In this document: piece by piece, positions 1 through 9,094 of the stretch
Layout: each line of letters opens with the position of its first letter
Numbering within the stretch: position 1 is the first letter of the stretch
Assembly: GCF_010078385.1 (NCBI RefSeq)
Contig: NZ_SIJC01000001.1
Location: 620,001-684,000 of the forward strand
Length of the DNA: 64,000 nt
Direction: 5' to 3'
Origin: Chengkuizengella sediminis
Lineage (GTDB): Bacteria > Bacillota > Bacilli > Paenibacillales > KCTC-33759
Notes under the pieces: generated by a model
What the model saw: the letters and a program-made list of their open reading frames with translations, nothing else
Database searches by the model: none
Told to the model about the DNA's origin: nothing
Position numbers and translations under genes: made by a program

Positions 1-264
1 AAAACTAAGCATAATATTTTTGGAGTTAAGGTTTTGGTTGCCTATGTTTGTGAACCCCCATGCTGCCGGATAAACAAAACCTAATGATCCTTGAAAATAA
101 TTCCCAAGGCTCTGAGGCATTGCTGGAAAATTATCTGTTACTTGTTTATCAGTTAGTATTCTTTCTACAGAGATATCTTTTGTTTTTAATTTTTGTAACT
201 TGATTGCCACACCTTCCGCCTGATCTTCTGTGTCAAAATAAGCAATAATATGTTTATTACCCAT
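1..264 (-). CDS. Unknown protein, C-terminus cut by window edge
   Basis: The reading frame opens at ATG (complement of 262-264) behind an AGGGAG ribosome site and stays open to base 1, so only about the first 88 residues are present. The protein begins MGNKHIIAYFDTEDQAEG. It continues with a short alpha/beta pattern and a Gly/Phe-rich stretch (NYFQGSLGFVYPAAWGF). The opening resembles small general-stress proteins that start with a strand and then a helix read as a ferredoxin-like fold, but I do not recognise the family. It follows the YfhD gene on the same strand with a 12-bp gap, so the two are probably co-transcribed. Confidence 0.6.
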   Translation of the reverse strand, partial: MGNKHIIAYFDTEDQAEGVAIKLQKLKTKDISVERILTDKQVTDNFPAMPQSLGNYFQGSLGFVYPAAWGFTNIGNQNLNSKNIMLSF

Positions 265-276
265 AACAAAAACTCC

Positions 277-417
277 CTATTTATTAATTTGTCTTTGATC
301 AGCTTCCTTTGCTCTTTCTTGAGCTTTCAAATCATCTTCATCTGCTAATGATTCTGAAAATTCCACATCTTCATTTCTGGCAATAGGTAACTTTTTCTCT
401 GGCTTTTTTTGATTCAT
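277..417 (-). CDS. yfhD: YfhD family small acidic protein
   Basis: A 46-residue protein starting MNQKKPEKKLPIARNEDVEF with a strong AAGGAGGG ribosome site. The centre carries DVEFSESLADEDDLKAQERA followed by KEADQR. This matches the YfhD family signature of Bacillales (a DVEFSEELAD-like block, then an alternating Ala/Arg/Asp helix). The length is typical of the family. Members are small, highly charged and soluble, with no settled function; some are linked to sporulation. The gene lies 12 bp upstream of the edge-truncated gene on the same strand. The family call is from recognised motif wording and is fairly secure; the function is unknown. Confidence 0.7.
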   Translation of the reverse strand: MNQKKPEKKLPIARNEDVEFSESLADEDDLKAQERAKEADQRQINK

Positions 418-486
418 TTTTACCCTCCTTTCTGAATCTCCTCAAACTCCATATATGTTTTACAACAATCAGTAATTTTATTCAGC

Positions 487-514
487 AAAAAAACTCACCG
501 ATTGGCGAGTTTTT
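487..514 (-). terminator. Rho-independent terminator after MmcQ-like gene
   Basis: The stem CTCACC-gatt-GGCGAG (494-509, one A/C mismatch) is flanked by A and T tracts on both sides. Read on the minus strand it is followed by seven T residues, directly after the stop of the MmcQ/YjbR gene. A nearly identical stem-loop sits after the Crp/Fnr gene at 39342-39357. Confidence 0.75.
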
Positions 515-869
515 AAGAATTCAATACTATTTGTTTATCTGCTTTTTTTAAACTATTAAATACTAGCTGATATGACTGATCGACCATCTCTAATATCTCT
601 TCATCTGGAATACTACCATCCATTAAAACCGTATTCCAATGTCTCTTATTTAGATGATAACCTCCTGTAACTGCTTTATACTTTTCACGTAAAATTTCTG
701 CTAAAAATGGATCACACTTAAGACTAATGGAAGGATGCTCTTGACCATCTGAAATCAATGCAAACATTTTATTGCTTACCTTGATCACTAATGGTTCTGG
801 TCCAAAAGGATAATCTTCCACAGCTCCTTGTTTCTTTAAACAATATGTCTTCAAATCTTCATATCTCAT
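513..869 (-). CDS. MmcQ/YjbR family DNA-binding-like protein
   Basis: A 118-residue protein with an AAAGGAGAT ribosome site. It begins MRYEDLKTYCLKKQGAVEDY and continues PFGPEPLVIKVSNKMFALIS, then SISLKCDPFLAEILREKY and a GYHLNKRHWNTV block. This is the usual course of the MmcQ/YjbR (CyaY-like fold) family: an N-terminal helix ending in a P-F-G turn, then a curved sheet and the H/K-W-N-T motif. The family length is about 115-120 residues, so it looks complete. The founding members were called DNA-binding but the biochemical role is unclear. It is followed by its own terminator and preceded by a GNAT gene 17 bp away on the same strand. Confidence 0.85.
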   Translation of the reverse strand: MRYEDLKTYCLKKQGAVEDYPFGPEPLVIKVSNKMFALISDGQEHPSISLKCDPFLAEILREKYKAVTGGYHLNKRHWNTVLMDGSIPDEEILEMVDQSYQLVFNSLKKADKQIVLNS

Positions 870-885
870 TTTAATCTCCTTTACC

Positions 886-1293
886 CTAATTCAATACTCT
901 TTCCATAATAATATAATTTATTCCACTCTTTTGAAACGTTTGTTTGGATTTCTTAAGTCCAAATTTCTCATAAAAACTTGTTTTGTTTTCCCTCGCATTA
1001 CACCATATCTTTGTAAGACCCATTTTTTTTGCTTCCTCAATAACATGATGTAACAACATGCCACCATACCCTTTACCTTGCTCACTCTGAAGTGTAGCAA
1101 ATTTTCTAAATTGAGCAGTATTTTTTTCAATGAAAAGAGATACTACGGTTATAAGATGACCCTTTTGAAATAGTCCAAAATGAATTCCTAAGTCATCTTG
1201 ATCTAATTTTATGTAATCGAATTCTTTATTGGGCCACATGACTATATGTCTCAAACCCCAAGTTTGTTCTTTGCTGATTCGTTTGATTTCCAT
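886..1293 (-). CDS. GNAT family N-acetyltransferase
   Basis: About 135 residues. Two adjacent ATG codons exist; the second (MEIKRISKEQTWGLR) is better spaced from the GGGGTGAG ribosome site and is chosen here. The core shows the GNAT acetyl-CoA loop Q-G-K-G-Y-G-G (in QSEQGKGYGGMLLHHVIEEA) after strand 4. It is followed by the KIWCNARENKTSFYEKFGL segment, in which N..A..FYEKFGF-type residues form motif B. The substrate cannot be told from sequence. It resembles the ElaA/YjcF-type small acetyltransferases of Bacillales. It is probably co-transcribed with the MmcQ-like gene downstream. Confidence 0.85.
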   Translation of the reverse strand: MEIKRISKEQTWGLRHIVMWPNKEFDYIKLDQDDLGIHFGLFQKGHLITVVSLFIEKNTAQFRKFATLQSEQGKGYGGMLLHHVIEEAKKMGLTKIWCNARENKTSFYEKFGLKKSKQTFQKSGINYIIMERVLN

Positions 1294-1386
1294 CATCTCA
1301 CCCCTTTAATAAAAAAAGTAATTAGAGGGTTTTCAGAAGTCAGTGGAAGTGCAAGGGATTGTTGGAGGAGTGGAACGTTCGCTTTT

Positions 1387-1432
1387 AAAATCGCAAATAA
1401 TCCTTTTGATCTAATCAATAATTTGCGATTTT
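1387..1432. terminator. Long AT-flanked hairpin between the GNAT and dnaJ genes
   Basis: A perfect 12-bp inverted repeat, AAAATCGCAAAT then 22 bases then ATTTGCGATTTT. It lies in the 257-bp spacer between the dnaJ 3' end and the GNAT gene start. The arms end in T on either strand, so it may serve as a second terminator for the heat-shock operon. No gene is visible elsewhere in this spacer. Confidence 0.45.
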
Positions 1433-1491
1433 ACAGTGACCGGAAATAACCCTTGCTCTGTAACGAAATTACTTGTTGTATGCCCTCTAAG

Positions 1492-1524
1492 AAAAAAACC
1501 GCAAGATTGCTCTCACGGTTTTTT
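1492..1524 (-). terminator. Terminator of the hrcA-grpE-dnaK-dnaJ operon
   Basis: On the minus strand CCGTGAGA-gcaa-TCTTGCGG forms an 8-bp stem with two wobble pairs and is followed by a run of seven T residues. It lies 27 bp past the dnaJ stop. Confidence 0.8.
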
Positions 1525-1550
1525 GGTTCTATTTAGAAATGATAAATTTA

Positions 1551-2669
1551 TCAGTCACCTAAAATTGCTTTTTTCATTCTTTCAAAAATGGACTGGTGTT
1601 TTTCATGAGTATGCTCTCCATTTAACGCTGAAAAGTCTCGTAATAATTTCTTTTGGTCTTCGGATAATTTGGAAGGCGTTACAACAACCACTTTTACATG
1701 TTGATCACCTTGTCCGTATCCTCTAACACGCTGCACACCTTTTCCTTTCAAACGAAAATAGGTACCTGTCTGTGTTCCTGCAGGGATTTTCAATTTCACT
1801 TTTTCAGTTAGAGTGGGGATTTCAATTTCATCACCTAAAGCCGCTTGTGCAAAGGTAAGTGGTATTTCACAATATATATCATCGCCATCTCTTTCAAAAA
1901 ACTCATGAGATTTAACACGTAAAACGATATATAAATCACCTGAAGGTCCACCTTTTTTCCCTGCTTCACCTTCACCTGAGATTCTAATTTGTGATCCTTC
2001 ATCTACTCCAGCAGGAATTTTCACATTGATTTTTCTTTGATTTTTCACTTGTCCTGAACCATGACATTTACCACATTTATCTTTAATGGTCGTACCTTGA
2101 CCATTACATGTAGTACATACTCGACGATTTACGATACGTCCAAATGCAGTATTCTGAACAACCTCCTGTTGACCTGATCCATTACATGTAGAACAAGTTT
2201 CCTTTTTAGTACCTGGTTTAGCCCCGGAACCTGAACAACGATCACATGTTTCTGTACGAGGAATTTTAATTTCCGTTTCCTTCCCAAAAACCGCTTCTTT
2301 AAATTCAATCGTCATCGTATATTGTAAATCTGCACCTCTTTGTGGTGCATTTGGATTACGTCTTTGTCCGCCGCCACCACCAAAAAACATATCGAAGATA
2401 TCACCGAAACCACCAAAGTCAGCACCACCTGCTCCGCCCATTCCTTGGTTGGGGTCCACATGACCAAACTGATCATAGGTCGCTCTTTTTTGATCATCAC
2501 TTAATACATCATATGCTTCTTTAACCTCTTTAAATTTCTCTTCAGCATCAGAAGATTTATTTACATCCGGATGATATTGACGAGCTAACTTGCGATAAGC
2601 TTTTTTGATTTCATCGCCTGAAACATCTTTGCCTAAACCGAGAACTTCATAATAATCTCGTTTACTCAT
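1551..2669 (-). CDS. dnaJ: Chaperone protein DnaJ (Hsp40)
   Basis: Co-chaperone that binds unfolded clients and stimulates DnaK ATP hydrolysis in the cytoplasm. The start is placed at [15 protein letters not shown] (372 residues) behind GGAGTGAAG; an upstream ATG would add 18 unrelated residues. The N-terminal J domain (1-70) has the HPD motif in QYHPDVNK. A Gly/Phe-rich linker follows (about 75-110). Then come four zinc-binding CxxCxGxG repeats ([32 protein letters not shown]) at about 145-215, and the C-terminal substrate-binding domains. All hallmark residues are present. It is last in the CIRCE-controlled operon but lies 479 bp from dnaK, across a repeat element. Confidence 0.98.
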   Translation of the reverse strand: MSKRDYYEVLGLGKDVSGDEIKKAYRKLARQYHPDVNKSSDAEEKFKEVKEAYDVLSDDQKRATYDQFGHVDPNQGMGGAGGADFGGFGDIFDMFFGGGGGQRRNPNAPQRGADLQYTMTIEFKEAVFGKETEIKIPRTETCDRCSGSGAKPGTKKETCSTCNGSGQQEVVQNTAFGRIVNRRVCTTCNGQGTTIKDKCGKCHGSGQVKNQRKINVKIPAGVDEGSQIRISGEGEAGKKGGPSGDLYIVLRVKSHEFFERDGDDIYCEIPLTFAQAALGDEIEIPTLTEKVKLKIPAGTQTGTYFRLKGKGVQRVRGYGQGDQHVKVVVVTPSKLSEDQKKLLRDFSALNGEHTHEKHQSIFERMKKAILGD

Positions 2670-2717
2670 CACTTCACTCCATTCTATTCCAATTAAACAT
2701 ATAACCTTTAAATGAGT

Positions 2718-3063
2718 GTTCAAAAAGTTCAGTTTTCAGTACCGAGAAGATTGTACGAACATTTAGATCACCCCAAAAAGTGAAGAACCCCATAGATGTA
2801 ATTCCGAATACTTTTCGGGGACCCCGAAAACAACGGAGCACTAGATTACATGAGCACAGGGCTGGCTTCTTTGAATGTTAGGGCCCCGAAAAAGTAATAG
2901 GTTTAATTACACCGTGCTTCTACACTTTTTTGGGTATAGTCTTTATTCGATGTCGAAACCACTTCCTCGAAAAACTTCGTGATCACTACTTAATACCAGT
3001 CACTTCCCTGTGACTAACGCAGTACCAGCACGTCCTGTGCCGGCAAAAGTGGACTTTTTGAAC
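2718..3063. repeat. Repeat element with terminal inverted repeats (MITE-like) between dnaK and dnaJ
   Basis: The element is bounded by GTTCAAAAAGTTCAGTTTT (2718-2736) and AAAAGTGGACTTTTTGAAC (3045-3063), inverted repeats matching at 17 of 19 positions. Inside are two inverted copies of a dispersed repeat of about 60 bp (2769-2835 and 2877-2939), each running from a CCCCGAAAA end to a CACTTTTTTGGG end. An ATGTAAT/ATTACAT pair and small hairpins such as GTCAC-ttccct-GTGAC also occur. There is no credible reading frame. This explains the unusually long dnaK-dnaJ gap. Mobility is inferred from structure only; no target duplication is obvious. Confidence 0.55.
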
Positions 3064-3148
3064 TACCTTTGTATATACAAGTTTATAGTCAAAGCCAAGA
3101 TATTGCTTGACTTTGACTATTCTTTAAACCTTTTATTTTTGTTTAAGA

Positions 3149-4996
3149 TTATTTGTTCTCTTTTTCATCTACAACTTCGTAATCTGCATCTACGACGTTA
3201 TCTTTTGCAGCATTACCAGGCTCTGCATTTCCATCTGCCCCTTCAGCTGCTTGTGCTTCTTGAGCTGCTTGCTCGTATAATTTTACAGATAATTGTTGTA
3301 CTATTTCAGTAAGTTCTTCAGAAGCTTTTTTGATCTCATCAGTATCATCGCCTTCTAAAGCCTTTTTCACTTTATCCTTAGCTTCGTTCGTTTTATCAAT
3401 TTCTGCTTGATCCACTTTATCTCCAAGATCATTTAATGTTTTTTCAGCAGTATAAACTAACTGATCTGCCTCATTTCTTGCTTCTACAGCTGCTTTGCGC
3501 TTCTCATCTTCTTCTTTAAATTTCTCAGCATCCTGAGTCATTTGTTCAATTTCGTCATCAGATAAACCGCTGGAAGAAGTAATCGTGATTTTTTGACTCT
3601 TACCAGTACCTTTATCTAAAGCTGATACATTCACGATTCCATTCGCATCGATATCAAATGTAACTTCAATTTGAGGGATTCCACGTGGTGCAGGAGGAAT
3701 ATCTCCTAACATAAAACGTCCTAATGTTTTATTATCTGCTGCCATTGCACGTTCCCCTTGAAGAACATGGATTTCAACACTTGTTTGGTTATCAGCATAT
3801 GTTGAATACACTTGTGATTTACTTGTTGGGATTGTTGTATTGCGGTCAATCATCTTCGTAAATACACCACCAGCAGTTTCAATACCCAATGTAAGAGGCG
3901 TAACATCTAATAATACAACGTCTTGAACATCACCTGTAAGTACACCTGCTTGAACCGCAGCTCCAAGTGCTACTACTTCATCTGGATTTACACCTTTATG
4001 AGGTTCTTTACCCGTTAATTTTTTTACTGCTTCTTGTACTGCTGGAATTCTAGTAGAACCACCAACTAATACAATTTTATCTATTTCACTAGCACTTAAA
4101 CCAGAATCACTGATTGCTTGTCTAGTAGGTGCTAACGTCTTTTCTATTAAATCTGTTGATAATTCTTCAAACTTCGCTCTAGTTAAGTTCACTTCTAAAT
4201 GCTGAGGAACTCCATCTACTACTGTAATAAACGGTAATGAAATCGTAGTAGTCACTATTCCAGAAAGTTCTTTTTTCGCTTTTTCAGCAGCATCTTTCAA
4301 ACGTTGAACAGCCGCTTTATCTTTACTTAAATCAATTCCATGTTCTTTTTTGAACTCGGATACTAGATGATCGATAATCACTTGGTCAAAATCGTCTCCA
4401 CCTAAACGATTATTCCCACTTGTAGCTTTTACTTCAAAAAATCCATCACCTAATTCAAGAATAGATACATCAAATGTACCTCCACCTAAATCATATACTA
4501 AAATCGTTTGGTCTTCATCTTTTTCCAAACCATATGCTAAAGCTGCAGCTGTTGGTTCATTTACAATACGAAGCACCTCTAGTCCAGCAATTTTACCAGC
4601 ATCTTTAGTTGCTTGACGCTGACTATCATTAAAATAAGCTGGTACAGTAATAACTGCTTGTGTAACCGTTGATCCTAAATATGCTTCTGCATCTGACTTT
4701 AATTTCTGTAATATAATTGCAGATAATTCTTGTGGGCTATACTCTTTACCCTCAATTGTAGTTTTAAAATCAGTTCCCATATGACGTTTGATGGAAATAA
4801 CTGTTCCATCTGGGTTTGTGATCGCTTGACGTTTAGCCGTTTCACCAACGATTCGTTCACCATCTTTTTTAAATCCAATAACGGACGGTGTAGTTCTATT
4901 CCCTTCTGGATTAGGAATAACGATCGCTTCTCCACCTTCCATAACAGCAACACATGAATTTGTAGTTCCTAAATCAATACCTATTACTTTACTCAT
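3149..4996 (-). CDS. dnaK: Molecular chaperone DnaK (Hsp70)
   Basis: ATP-dependent Hsp70 chaperone of the cytoplasm, 615 residues, the usual bacterial length. It starts [20 protein letters not shown] (phosphate-1 motif) behind AAGGAGGG. The nucleotide-binding domain (1 to about 360) shows [10 protein letters not shown] (phosphate-2) and the adenosine motif [12 protein letters not shown]. The Gram-positive-type shorter N-lobe is evident. After the linker [10 protein letters not shown] come the substrate-binding beta domain and the helical lid (about 480-580). The disordered tail ends in an EEVD-like acidic stretch ([13 protein letters not shown]). It lies between grpE (66 bp upstream) and dnaJ, and depends on the CIRCE promoter before hrcA. 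Confidence 0.99.
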   Translation of the reverse strand: MSKVIGIDLGTTNSCVAVMEGGEAIVIPNPEGNRTTPSVIGFKKDGERIVGETAKRQAITNPDGTVISIKRHMGTDFKTTIEGKEYSPQELSAIILQKLKSDAEAYLGSTVTQAVITVPAYFNDSQRQATKDAGKIAGLEVLRIVNEPTAAALAYGLEKDEDQTILVYDLGGGTFDVSILELGDGFFEVKATSGNNRLGGDDFDQVIIDHLVSEFKKEHGIDLSKDKAAVQRLKDAAEKAKKELSGIVTTTISLPFITVVDGVPQHLEVNLTRAKFEELSTDLIEKTLAPTRQAISDSGLSASEIDKIVLVGGSTRIPAVQEAVKKLTGKEPHKGVNPDEVVALGAAVQAGVLTGDVQDVVLLDVTPLTLGIETAGGVFTKMIDRNTTIPTSKSQVYSTYADNQTSVEIHVLQGERAMAADNKTLGRFMLGDIPPAPRGIPQIEVTFDIDANGIVNVSALDKGTGKSQKITITSSSGLSDDEIEQMTQDAEKFKEEDEKRKAAVEARNEADQLVYTAEKTLNDLGDKVDQAEIDKTNEAKDKVKKALEGDDTDEIKKASEELTEIVQQLSVKLYEQAAQEAQAAEGADGNAEPGNAAKDNVVDADYEVVDEKENK

Positions 4997-5062
4997 CTAT
5001 GAGTAACCCTCCTTATAATAATCCTACTTTTATTTTTATTAATCATGATGATTTGTGTATTA

Positions 5063-5653
5063 TTAACTACTTACTTTAACCATCGCAGGTCTGAGTACCT
5101 TATCTTTTAGAATGTAACCTTTTTGAACTTCTTCCACTACGATACCTTCCTCATGTTCTTCAGATTCTACCTGCATGATAGCTTGATGGTATTCTGGATT
5201 AAATGGTTGACCTACGGATTCTATTGGTTTTAAATCCTCACTGTCAAATGTTTGTTTCATTTGATCAAATACCATTTCAATTCCTTTCATCAATGAATCG
5301 AAATCTTTCGTTTCAGCACTTGATGAAATGGCTCTTTCAAAATTATCTATAACAGGAAGCAGCTGCTCGATGAGTCCTTTTGAAGCGTATTTTAGAGCTT
5401 CTTCCTTTTCCAGTCTAGTTCTGCGACGGAAGTTATCAAAGTCTGCCTGAGTTCTAAGTAATTTCTGTTGACTTTCATCAGCATTTTTTTTCAGTTCATC
5501 AATATCTTGTTTATCCATAAGTATTTGTTCTTCTACGTTTTGCTCTTCTTCGTCACTTAGATTTTCATCAGCCATATTTTCTAAACCTTCGTTCTCTTGA
5601 TCGTTTAGTATTTGTTCTTGTTCATTCGTTTTTGCTTGATCTGTTTGACTCAT
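5063..5653 (-). CDS. grpE: Nucleotide exchange factor GrpE
   Basis: 196 residues, starting MSQTDQAKTNEQEQ behind TAAGGAGGTGA. It promotes ADP release from DnaK as a dimer. Residues 1-50 are acidic and disordered. About 50-110 is a long coiled coil containing the conserved RTQADFDNFRRRTRLEKEEA. The C-terminal beta domain includes GQPFNPEYHQAIMQVES and GYILKDKVLRPAMVKV, both standard for GrpE. It sits between hrcA and dnaK in the conserved Bacillales heat-shock operon. Confidence 0.98.
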   Translation of the reverse strand: MSQTDQAKTNEQEQILNDQENEGLENMADENLSDEEEQNVEEQILMDKQDIDELKKNADESQQKLLRTQADFDNFRRRTRLEKEEALKYASKGLIEQLLPVIDNFERAISSSAETKDFDSLMKGIEMVFDQMKQTFDSEDLKPIESVGQPFNPEYHQAIMQVESEEHEEGIVVEEVQKGYILKDKVLRPAMVKVSS

Positions 5654-5717
5654 ACAATCACCTCCTTAGTGAAATAAATACATTTCCAATAATATTATTT
5701 ATTTCTATCATCTTCAC

Positions 5718-6734
5718 TTATCTATAATAGAATTTAACTAAGTCATCTGTTAAATGATTTAATAAGTTTATCACTCTTTCATATTCCATACGTGTGGGGC
5801 CCAGGATACCAATTGTTCCAATTGAATGACCTTCCATTTTATAAGTTGCTGTAATTAAGCTGCAATTTTGAATTTGTTTCACATCATTTTCAGGTCCTAT
5901 TGTTACTTGAATCCCTTTGGGTACATTAGAAAATAGTTCGACCCATGTTTCTGTTTCATTGATTAAGTCTAAAATATTTTTTACAGTTGACACATCGTTA
6001 AATTCAGGTTGTGTTAACATATTGGTTGTGCCACTCATGTAAATGCGCTCTTGTTTGTTCGTTTCAAATACTTCATCTAACATGTGCATTAATTCATGGT
6101 GTTGGTTGACATATTTTTTCAATTCATTGCTTAGCTCATTGTAAAGTTTTGATTTCAATGAGATGAGAGGTTCTCCACGCAATCTGCTGTTTAAAACATT
6201 AATACATTTTTCAATTTCGTCAATGGATATACCTTCTGGAATTTGAACCTTCTTATTTTCAACTTCACCTGTGTCTGTAACAATAATGAGGACACCTGTA
6301 ACATCATTAATGGAGATGAATTGAAGATGTTTTAAGGTTGTATTAAATAATTCAGGTCCAAGCGCAATGGAAGTATATTGAGTCATATCTGATAAAATTG
6401 AAGCTACTTCTTGCAGAATTTCTTCTGTTTTATTCAGTCTCTTCTTAAAATAATTTTTAATAGATACTATCTCTTGATTTTTTGACTTCGTTAAACTAAT
6501 GAGATGATCCACAAAATATCTGTAACCTTTATGAGAGGGAATACGTCCAGCAGAGGTATGAGGTTGTTCTAAAAAACCCATTTCCTCTAAGTCAGACATT
6601 TCGTTTCTTATCGTAGCAGGACTAAACCCAACATCACTGCGTTTTGATATGCTTCTTGAACCAATTGGCTCTGCAGAGTGAATATAATCATTCACAATCG
6701 CACTTAAGATCATTCTCTGACGTTCTGTTAGCAT
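5718..6734 (-). CDS. hrcA: Heat-inducible transcription repressor HrcA
   Basis: 338 residues, start MLTERQRMILSAIVNDYIHS behind AAGGAGGGG. The N-terminal winged helix-turn-helix domain (1-75) includes PIGSRSISKRSDVGFSPATI, the typical HrcA DNA-recognition segment. It is followed by a GAF-like dimerisation domain and an inserted subdomain. HrcA with GroEL feedback represses genes carrying a CIRCE element. One perfect CIRCE lies upstream of this gene, so the operon is autoregulated. It is first of the four-gene operon hrcA-grpE-dnaK-dnaJ. Confidence 0.98.
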   Translation of the reverse strand: MLTERQRMILSAIVNDYIHSAEPIGSRSISKRSDVGFSPATIRNEMSDLEEMGFLEQPHTSAGRIPSHKGYRYFVDHLISLTKSKNQEIVSIKNYFKKRLNKTEEILQEVASILSDMTQYTSIALGPELFNTTLKHLQFISINDVTGVLIIVTDTGEVENKKVQIPEGISIDEIEKCINVLNSRLRGEPLISLKSKLYNELSNELKKYVNQHHELMHMLDEVFETNKQERIYMSGTTNMLTQPEFNDVSTVKNILDLINETETWVELFSNVPKGIQVTIGPENDVKQIQNCSLITATYKMEGHSIGTIGILGPTRMEYERVINLLNHLTDDLVKFYYR

Positions 6735-6753
6735 TACTTCCCCTCCTTATTGT

Positions 6754-6796
6754 TACCCACAAAAGTGAGGTATAAAATATACGCCAAAAAGTGAAA
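6754..6796 (-). repeat. Partial copy of the dispersed CACTTTT-TGGG spacer repeat
   Basis: Upstream of hrcA the complement reads CACTTTTTGGCGTA, then 12 bases, then CACTTTTGTGGGTAA. These resemble the terminal part of the repeat found complete at 2877-2939 and 27156-27216. The match is short, so membership of the family is tentative. Confidence 0.3.
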
Positions 6797-6854
6797 ACAT
6801 CTCAAAATTGAATCTCTTCAAGAACTAAAATTAAAATGAACTTTTACCTTATCG

Positions 6855-6881
6855 TTAGCACTCATTCAAGTCGAGTGCTAA
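6855..6881 (-). promoter_or_regulatory. CIRCE operator (HrcA binding site)
   Basis: A perfect match to the CIRCE consensus TTAGCACTC-N9-GAGTGCTAA (arms 6855-6863 and 6873-6881). It lies just downstream of a sigma-A promoter and about 120 bp before the hrcA start, the standard place for HrcA repression of the dnaK operon. Confidence 0.97.
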
Positions 6882-6892
6882 TCACTAATAAC

Positions 6893-6922
6893 AAAATACC
6901 AAATCAAATCATGTGTTGTCAA
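6893..6922 (-). promoter_or_regulatory. Sigma-A promoter of the hrcA operon
   Basis: On the minus strand a consensus -35 TTGACA (6917-6922) and a -10 TATTTT (6893-6898) are 18 bp apart. The transcription start would fall at the edge of the CIRCE element, as in other Bacillales dnaK operons. Confidence 0.75.
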
Positions 6923-6978
6923 GTGAATCCAGTCTTTTTAACACAGCAATTTCATCACAGCAGTCTTGTTTTTTAAAA

Positions 6979-8139
6979 TTATAGTGAAGAAATAAACTCA
7001 GCAAACACTTCATTTCCGAGCAATATTCCTCTTTTTGTTAATCTAAACCCGTTTTCAGTTGATTCTAACAGTTGATGGTTGATTAATTTATTCAGTTGCT
7101 TCTTAAATACTTGATCCATAGAATGTGAAAACTGTTGAATGAAATCTTCTTTGTTGACACCTTCCATCAAACGTAATCCAACCATCATAAAATCTTCCAT
7201 TGCTTCATTTGGACTAACTTGATGTTCTTCTATTACAGGAAGCCCTTGATTAACGGCATCCAAATAATCTTGTACGCCTCTTACGTTCATATATCTTGTT
7301 CCTTGCATATAACTATGAGCTCCCGCACCTATACCGTAATAACTTTGATTGTTCCAATACATCTTATTATGATTGCTTTCAAAACCAGGTTTTGCAAAAT
7401 TACTGATTTCATACTGTTGATATCCAGCTTCATTTAACCGGTTCATAATCAGTAAAAACATATTCAGTTCTTCCTCTTCAGCAGGAAGAGGCAATTTATC
7501 TTTCTGATACAAGGAATGGAAAACTGTGTTTTCTTCTACTTTTAAACTGTATATAGAATAATGCTGTAAATCTAGTGATAAGGCTTGATTTAAGCTTTCT
7601 TCCATATTTTTCAAAGTTTGATTTGGAAGACCAAACATTAAATCAATGGATAAATTATCAAAACCTATTTCTTTAGCATTTTTGATACTTTCATATACTT
7701 CAAAAGTATCATGGATTCTCCCTATATCCTTTAATATATCATTTTGAAATGACTGAACTCCAAAGCTGATGCGGTTCACTCCACCTGATTTCATGACTTT
7801 TAATTTTTCTACGTCCGTAGTACCTGGGTTTGCTTCCATTGTAAATTCAAGCTGTTCATGTTGATTTGGAAAATAATGATTCACTAATTGTAAAAAACTT
7901 TTCATTTGTTGAGGGTCTAAAATCGTAGGCGTTCCACCCCCTACAAAAATCGTTTCTATCTGTCCTGGTGGAAACTTCTCAACTGTAGCTTTTAGTTCTT
8001 TTTCCAATGCTACTAAATATTCATCGATAGGTGGTACTGGAAGTGCATACGTATTAAAATCGCAGTAATAACATTTATGTTTACAAAAGGGAATATGAAT
8101 ATATACAGCCTTTGCGGCAGAAGAATTGAAAGTAGTCAT
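6979..8139 (-). CDS. hemW: Radical SAM protein HemW (heme chaperone, CPO-like)
   Basis: 386 residues from MTTFNSSAAKAVYIHIPFC; this ATG has AAGGATG at good spacing, while the ATG three codons upstream does not. HemW binds a [4Fe-4S] cluster and heme and is linked to heme insertion into respiratory enzymes; it is not the coproporphyrinogen dehydrogenase HemN. The radical SAM signature CKHKCYYCDF gives the CxxxCxxC ligands, followed by FVGGGTPTIL (the GGGTP SAM motif). The FSFGVQSFQ-type strand and the C-terminal HemN-like winged helix are also present. In Bacillales it lies between lepA and hrcA; here uppP separates it from lepA. Confidence 0.95.
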   Translation of the reverse strand: MTTFNSSAAKAVYIHIPFCKHKCYYCDFNTYALPVPPIDEYLVALEKELKATVEKFPPGQIETIFVGGGTPTILDPQQMKSFLQLVNHYFPNQHEQLEFTMEANPGTTDVEKLKVMKSGGVNRISFGVQSFQNDILKDIGRIHDTFEVYESIKNAKEIGFDNLSIDLMFGLPNQTLKNMEESLNQALSLDLQHYSIYSLKVEENTVFHSLYQKDKLPLPAEEEELNMFLLIMNRLNEAGYQQYEISNFAKPGFESNHNKMYWNNQSYYGIGAGAHSYMQGTRYMNVRGVQDYLDAVNQGLPVIEEHQVSPNEAMEDFMMVGLRLMEGVNKEDFIQQFSHSMDQVFKKQLNKLINHQLLESTENGFRLTKRGILLGNEVFAEFISSL

Positions 8140-8175
8140 GATCAACATCCTTTTGGTTATACCAACTAATATAGG

Positions 8176-8988
8176 CTAAAAAAATAAAACAATGGTTCCA
8201 ACGATTAAACAATACACTGTAAAAATAATTAGATTACCTCTTTGCATAATACCCATAAACCATTTCAGTGAAAAATATGAAGCAATTAATGCACCAAGAA
8301 AGGCTAGAACATAAGGAATGATTCTTGACTCTATTTCGGGTTCACTCATCATATCGGACATTCCAAACACCATGACTCCAACGCTGATTGGGATGTACAA
8401 AAAGAAAGAAAAACGCATCGCCGTCTCTTGTTTCCATCCCCTAGCAAGTGCTGCAACAATGGTTGCCCCTGAACGACTAATCCCTGGTATTAATGCGATA
8501 GCTTGTGCTAGACCAACGATTATCGCGTCTAATAAAGTAATATTCTGGTCGCTTTTTCTGCCTCTTAAATTTCTGATAAACCACAATGCTATACCTGTAA
8601 TAATTAATGCAGCACCTATAATTTTCACATCATTTTCATTAAATGCCCCTGAAATGAAGTCTTCTAAAGTGATTCCTAATATCGCCGCGGGAATAGTAGC
8701 AATCAATAAATATACAACAAACATAAAATCTTTTTTATATTTGATGTCCTTCGTTTGTAAAAATTTAAAGCTTTGTTTTGATATATGAATTAAATCAGAT
8801 CTATAAATGAGAAGCACTGCAAGTAAGGAAGCAAAATTCACTAAGATTTCAAAACTTAATCCTTCAACTTCTATCCCAAACCAGTGCCTTGCCAATAAAA
8901 CATGTCCACTGGAAGATACAGGAATAGGCTCAGTGAATCCTTGTAAAACACCTAAAAACATATATTTAATTAATTCCCAAATATCCAT
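8176..8988 (-). CDS. uppP: Undecaprenyl-diphosphate phosphatase UppP/BacA
   Basis: 270-residue integral membrane enzyme that dephosphorylates undecaprenyl pyrophosphate to recycle the lipid carrier of cell-wall synthesis; extra copies give bacitracin tolerance. The start MDIWELIKYMFLGVLQGF has GGGAGAGG at good spacing; the GTG/ATG codons five residues upstream do not. The two catalytic segments are visible, EPIPVSSSGHVLLARHW (E and Ser/His motif) and PGISRSGATIVAALARG (Arg motif), with about eight membrane helices. It ends 36 bp before the hemW start, so the two are likely co-transcribed. Its place between lepA and hemW is not the Bacillus subtilis arrangement. Confidence 0.95.
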   Translation of the reverse strand: MDIWELIKYMFLGVLQGFTEPIPVSSSGHVLLARHWFGIEVEGLSFEILVNFASLLAVLLIYRSDLIHISKQSFKFLQTKDIKYKKDFMFVVYLLIATIPAAILGITLEDFISGAFNENDVKIIGAALIITGIALWFIRNLRGRKSDQNITLLDAIIVGLAQAIALIPGISRSGATIVAALARGWKQETAMRFSFFLYIPISVGVMVFGMSDMMSEPEIESRIIPYVLAFLGALIASYFSLKWFMGIMQRGNLIIFTVYCLIVGTIVLFF

Positions 8989-9033
8989 ATAGACCTCTCC
9001 CATATAATCAATGCTCGTTCATTCCAATTAAAA

Positions 9034-9054
9034 GACCGAGAGAATTTTCTCGGC
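9034..9054 (-). terminator. Terminator after lepA
   Basis: On the minus strand CCGAGA-aaattc-TCTCGG forms a GC-rich stem followed by TCTTTTAATT. It lies between the lepA stop and the uppP start. Confidence 0.75.
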
Positions 9055-9094
9055 CTTCCGTCATTCATTATCTTCTATCACCATTTCAGATTAA

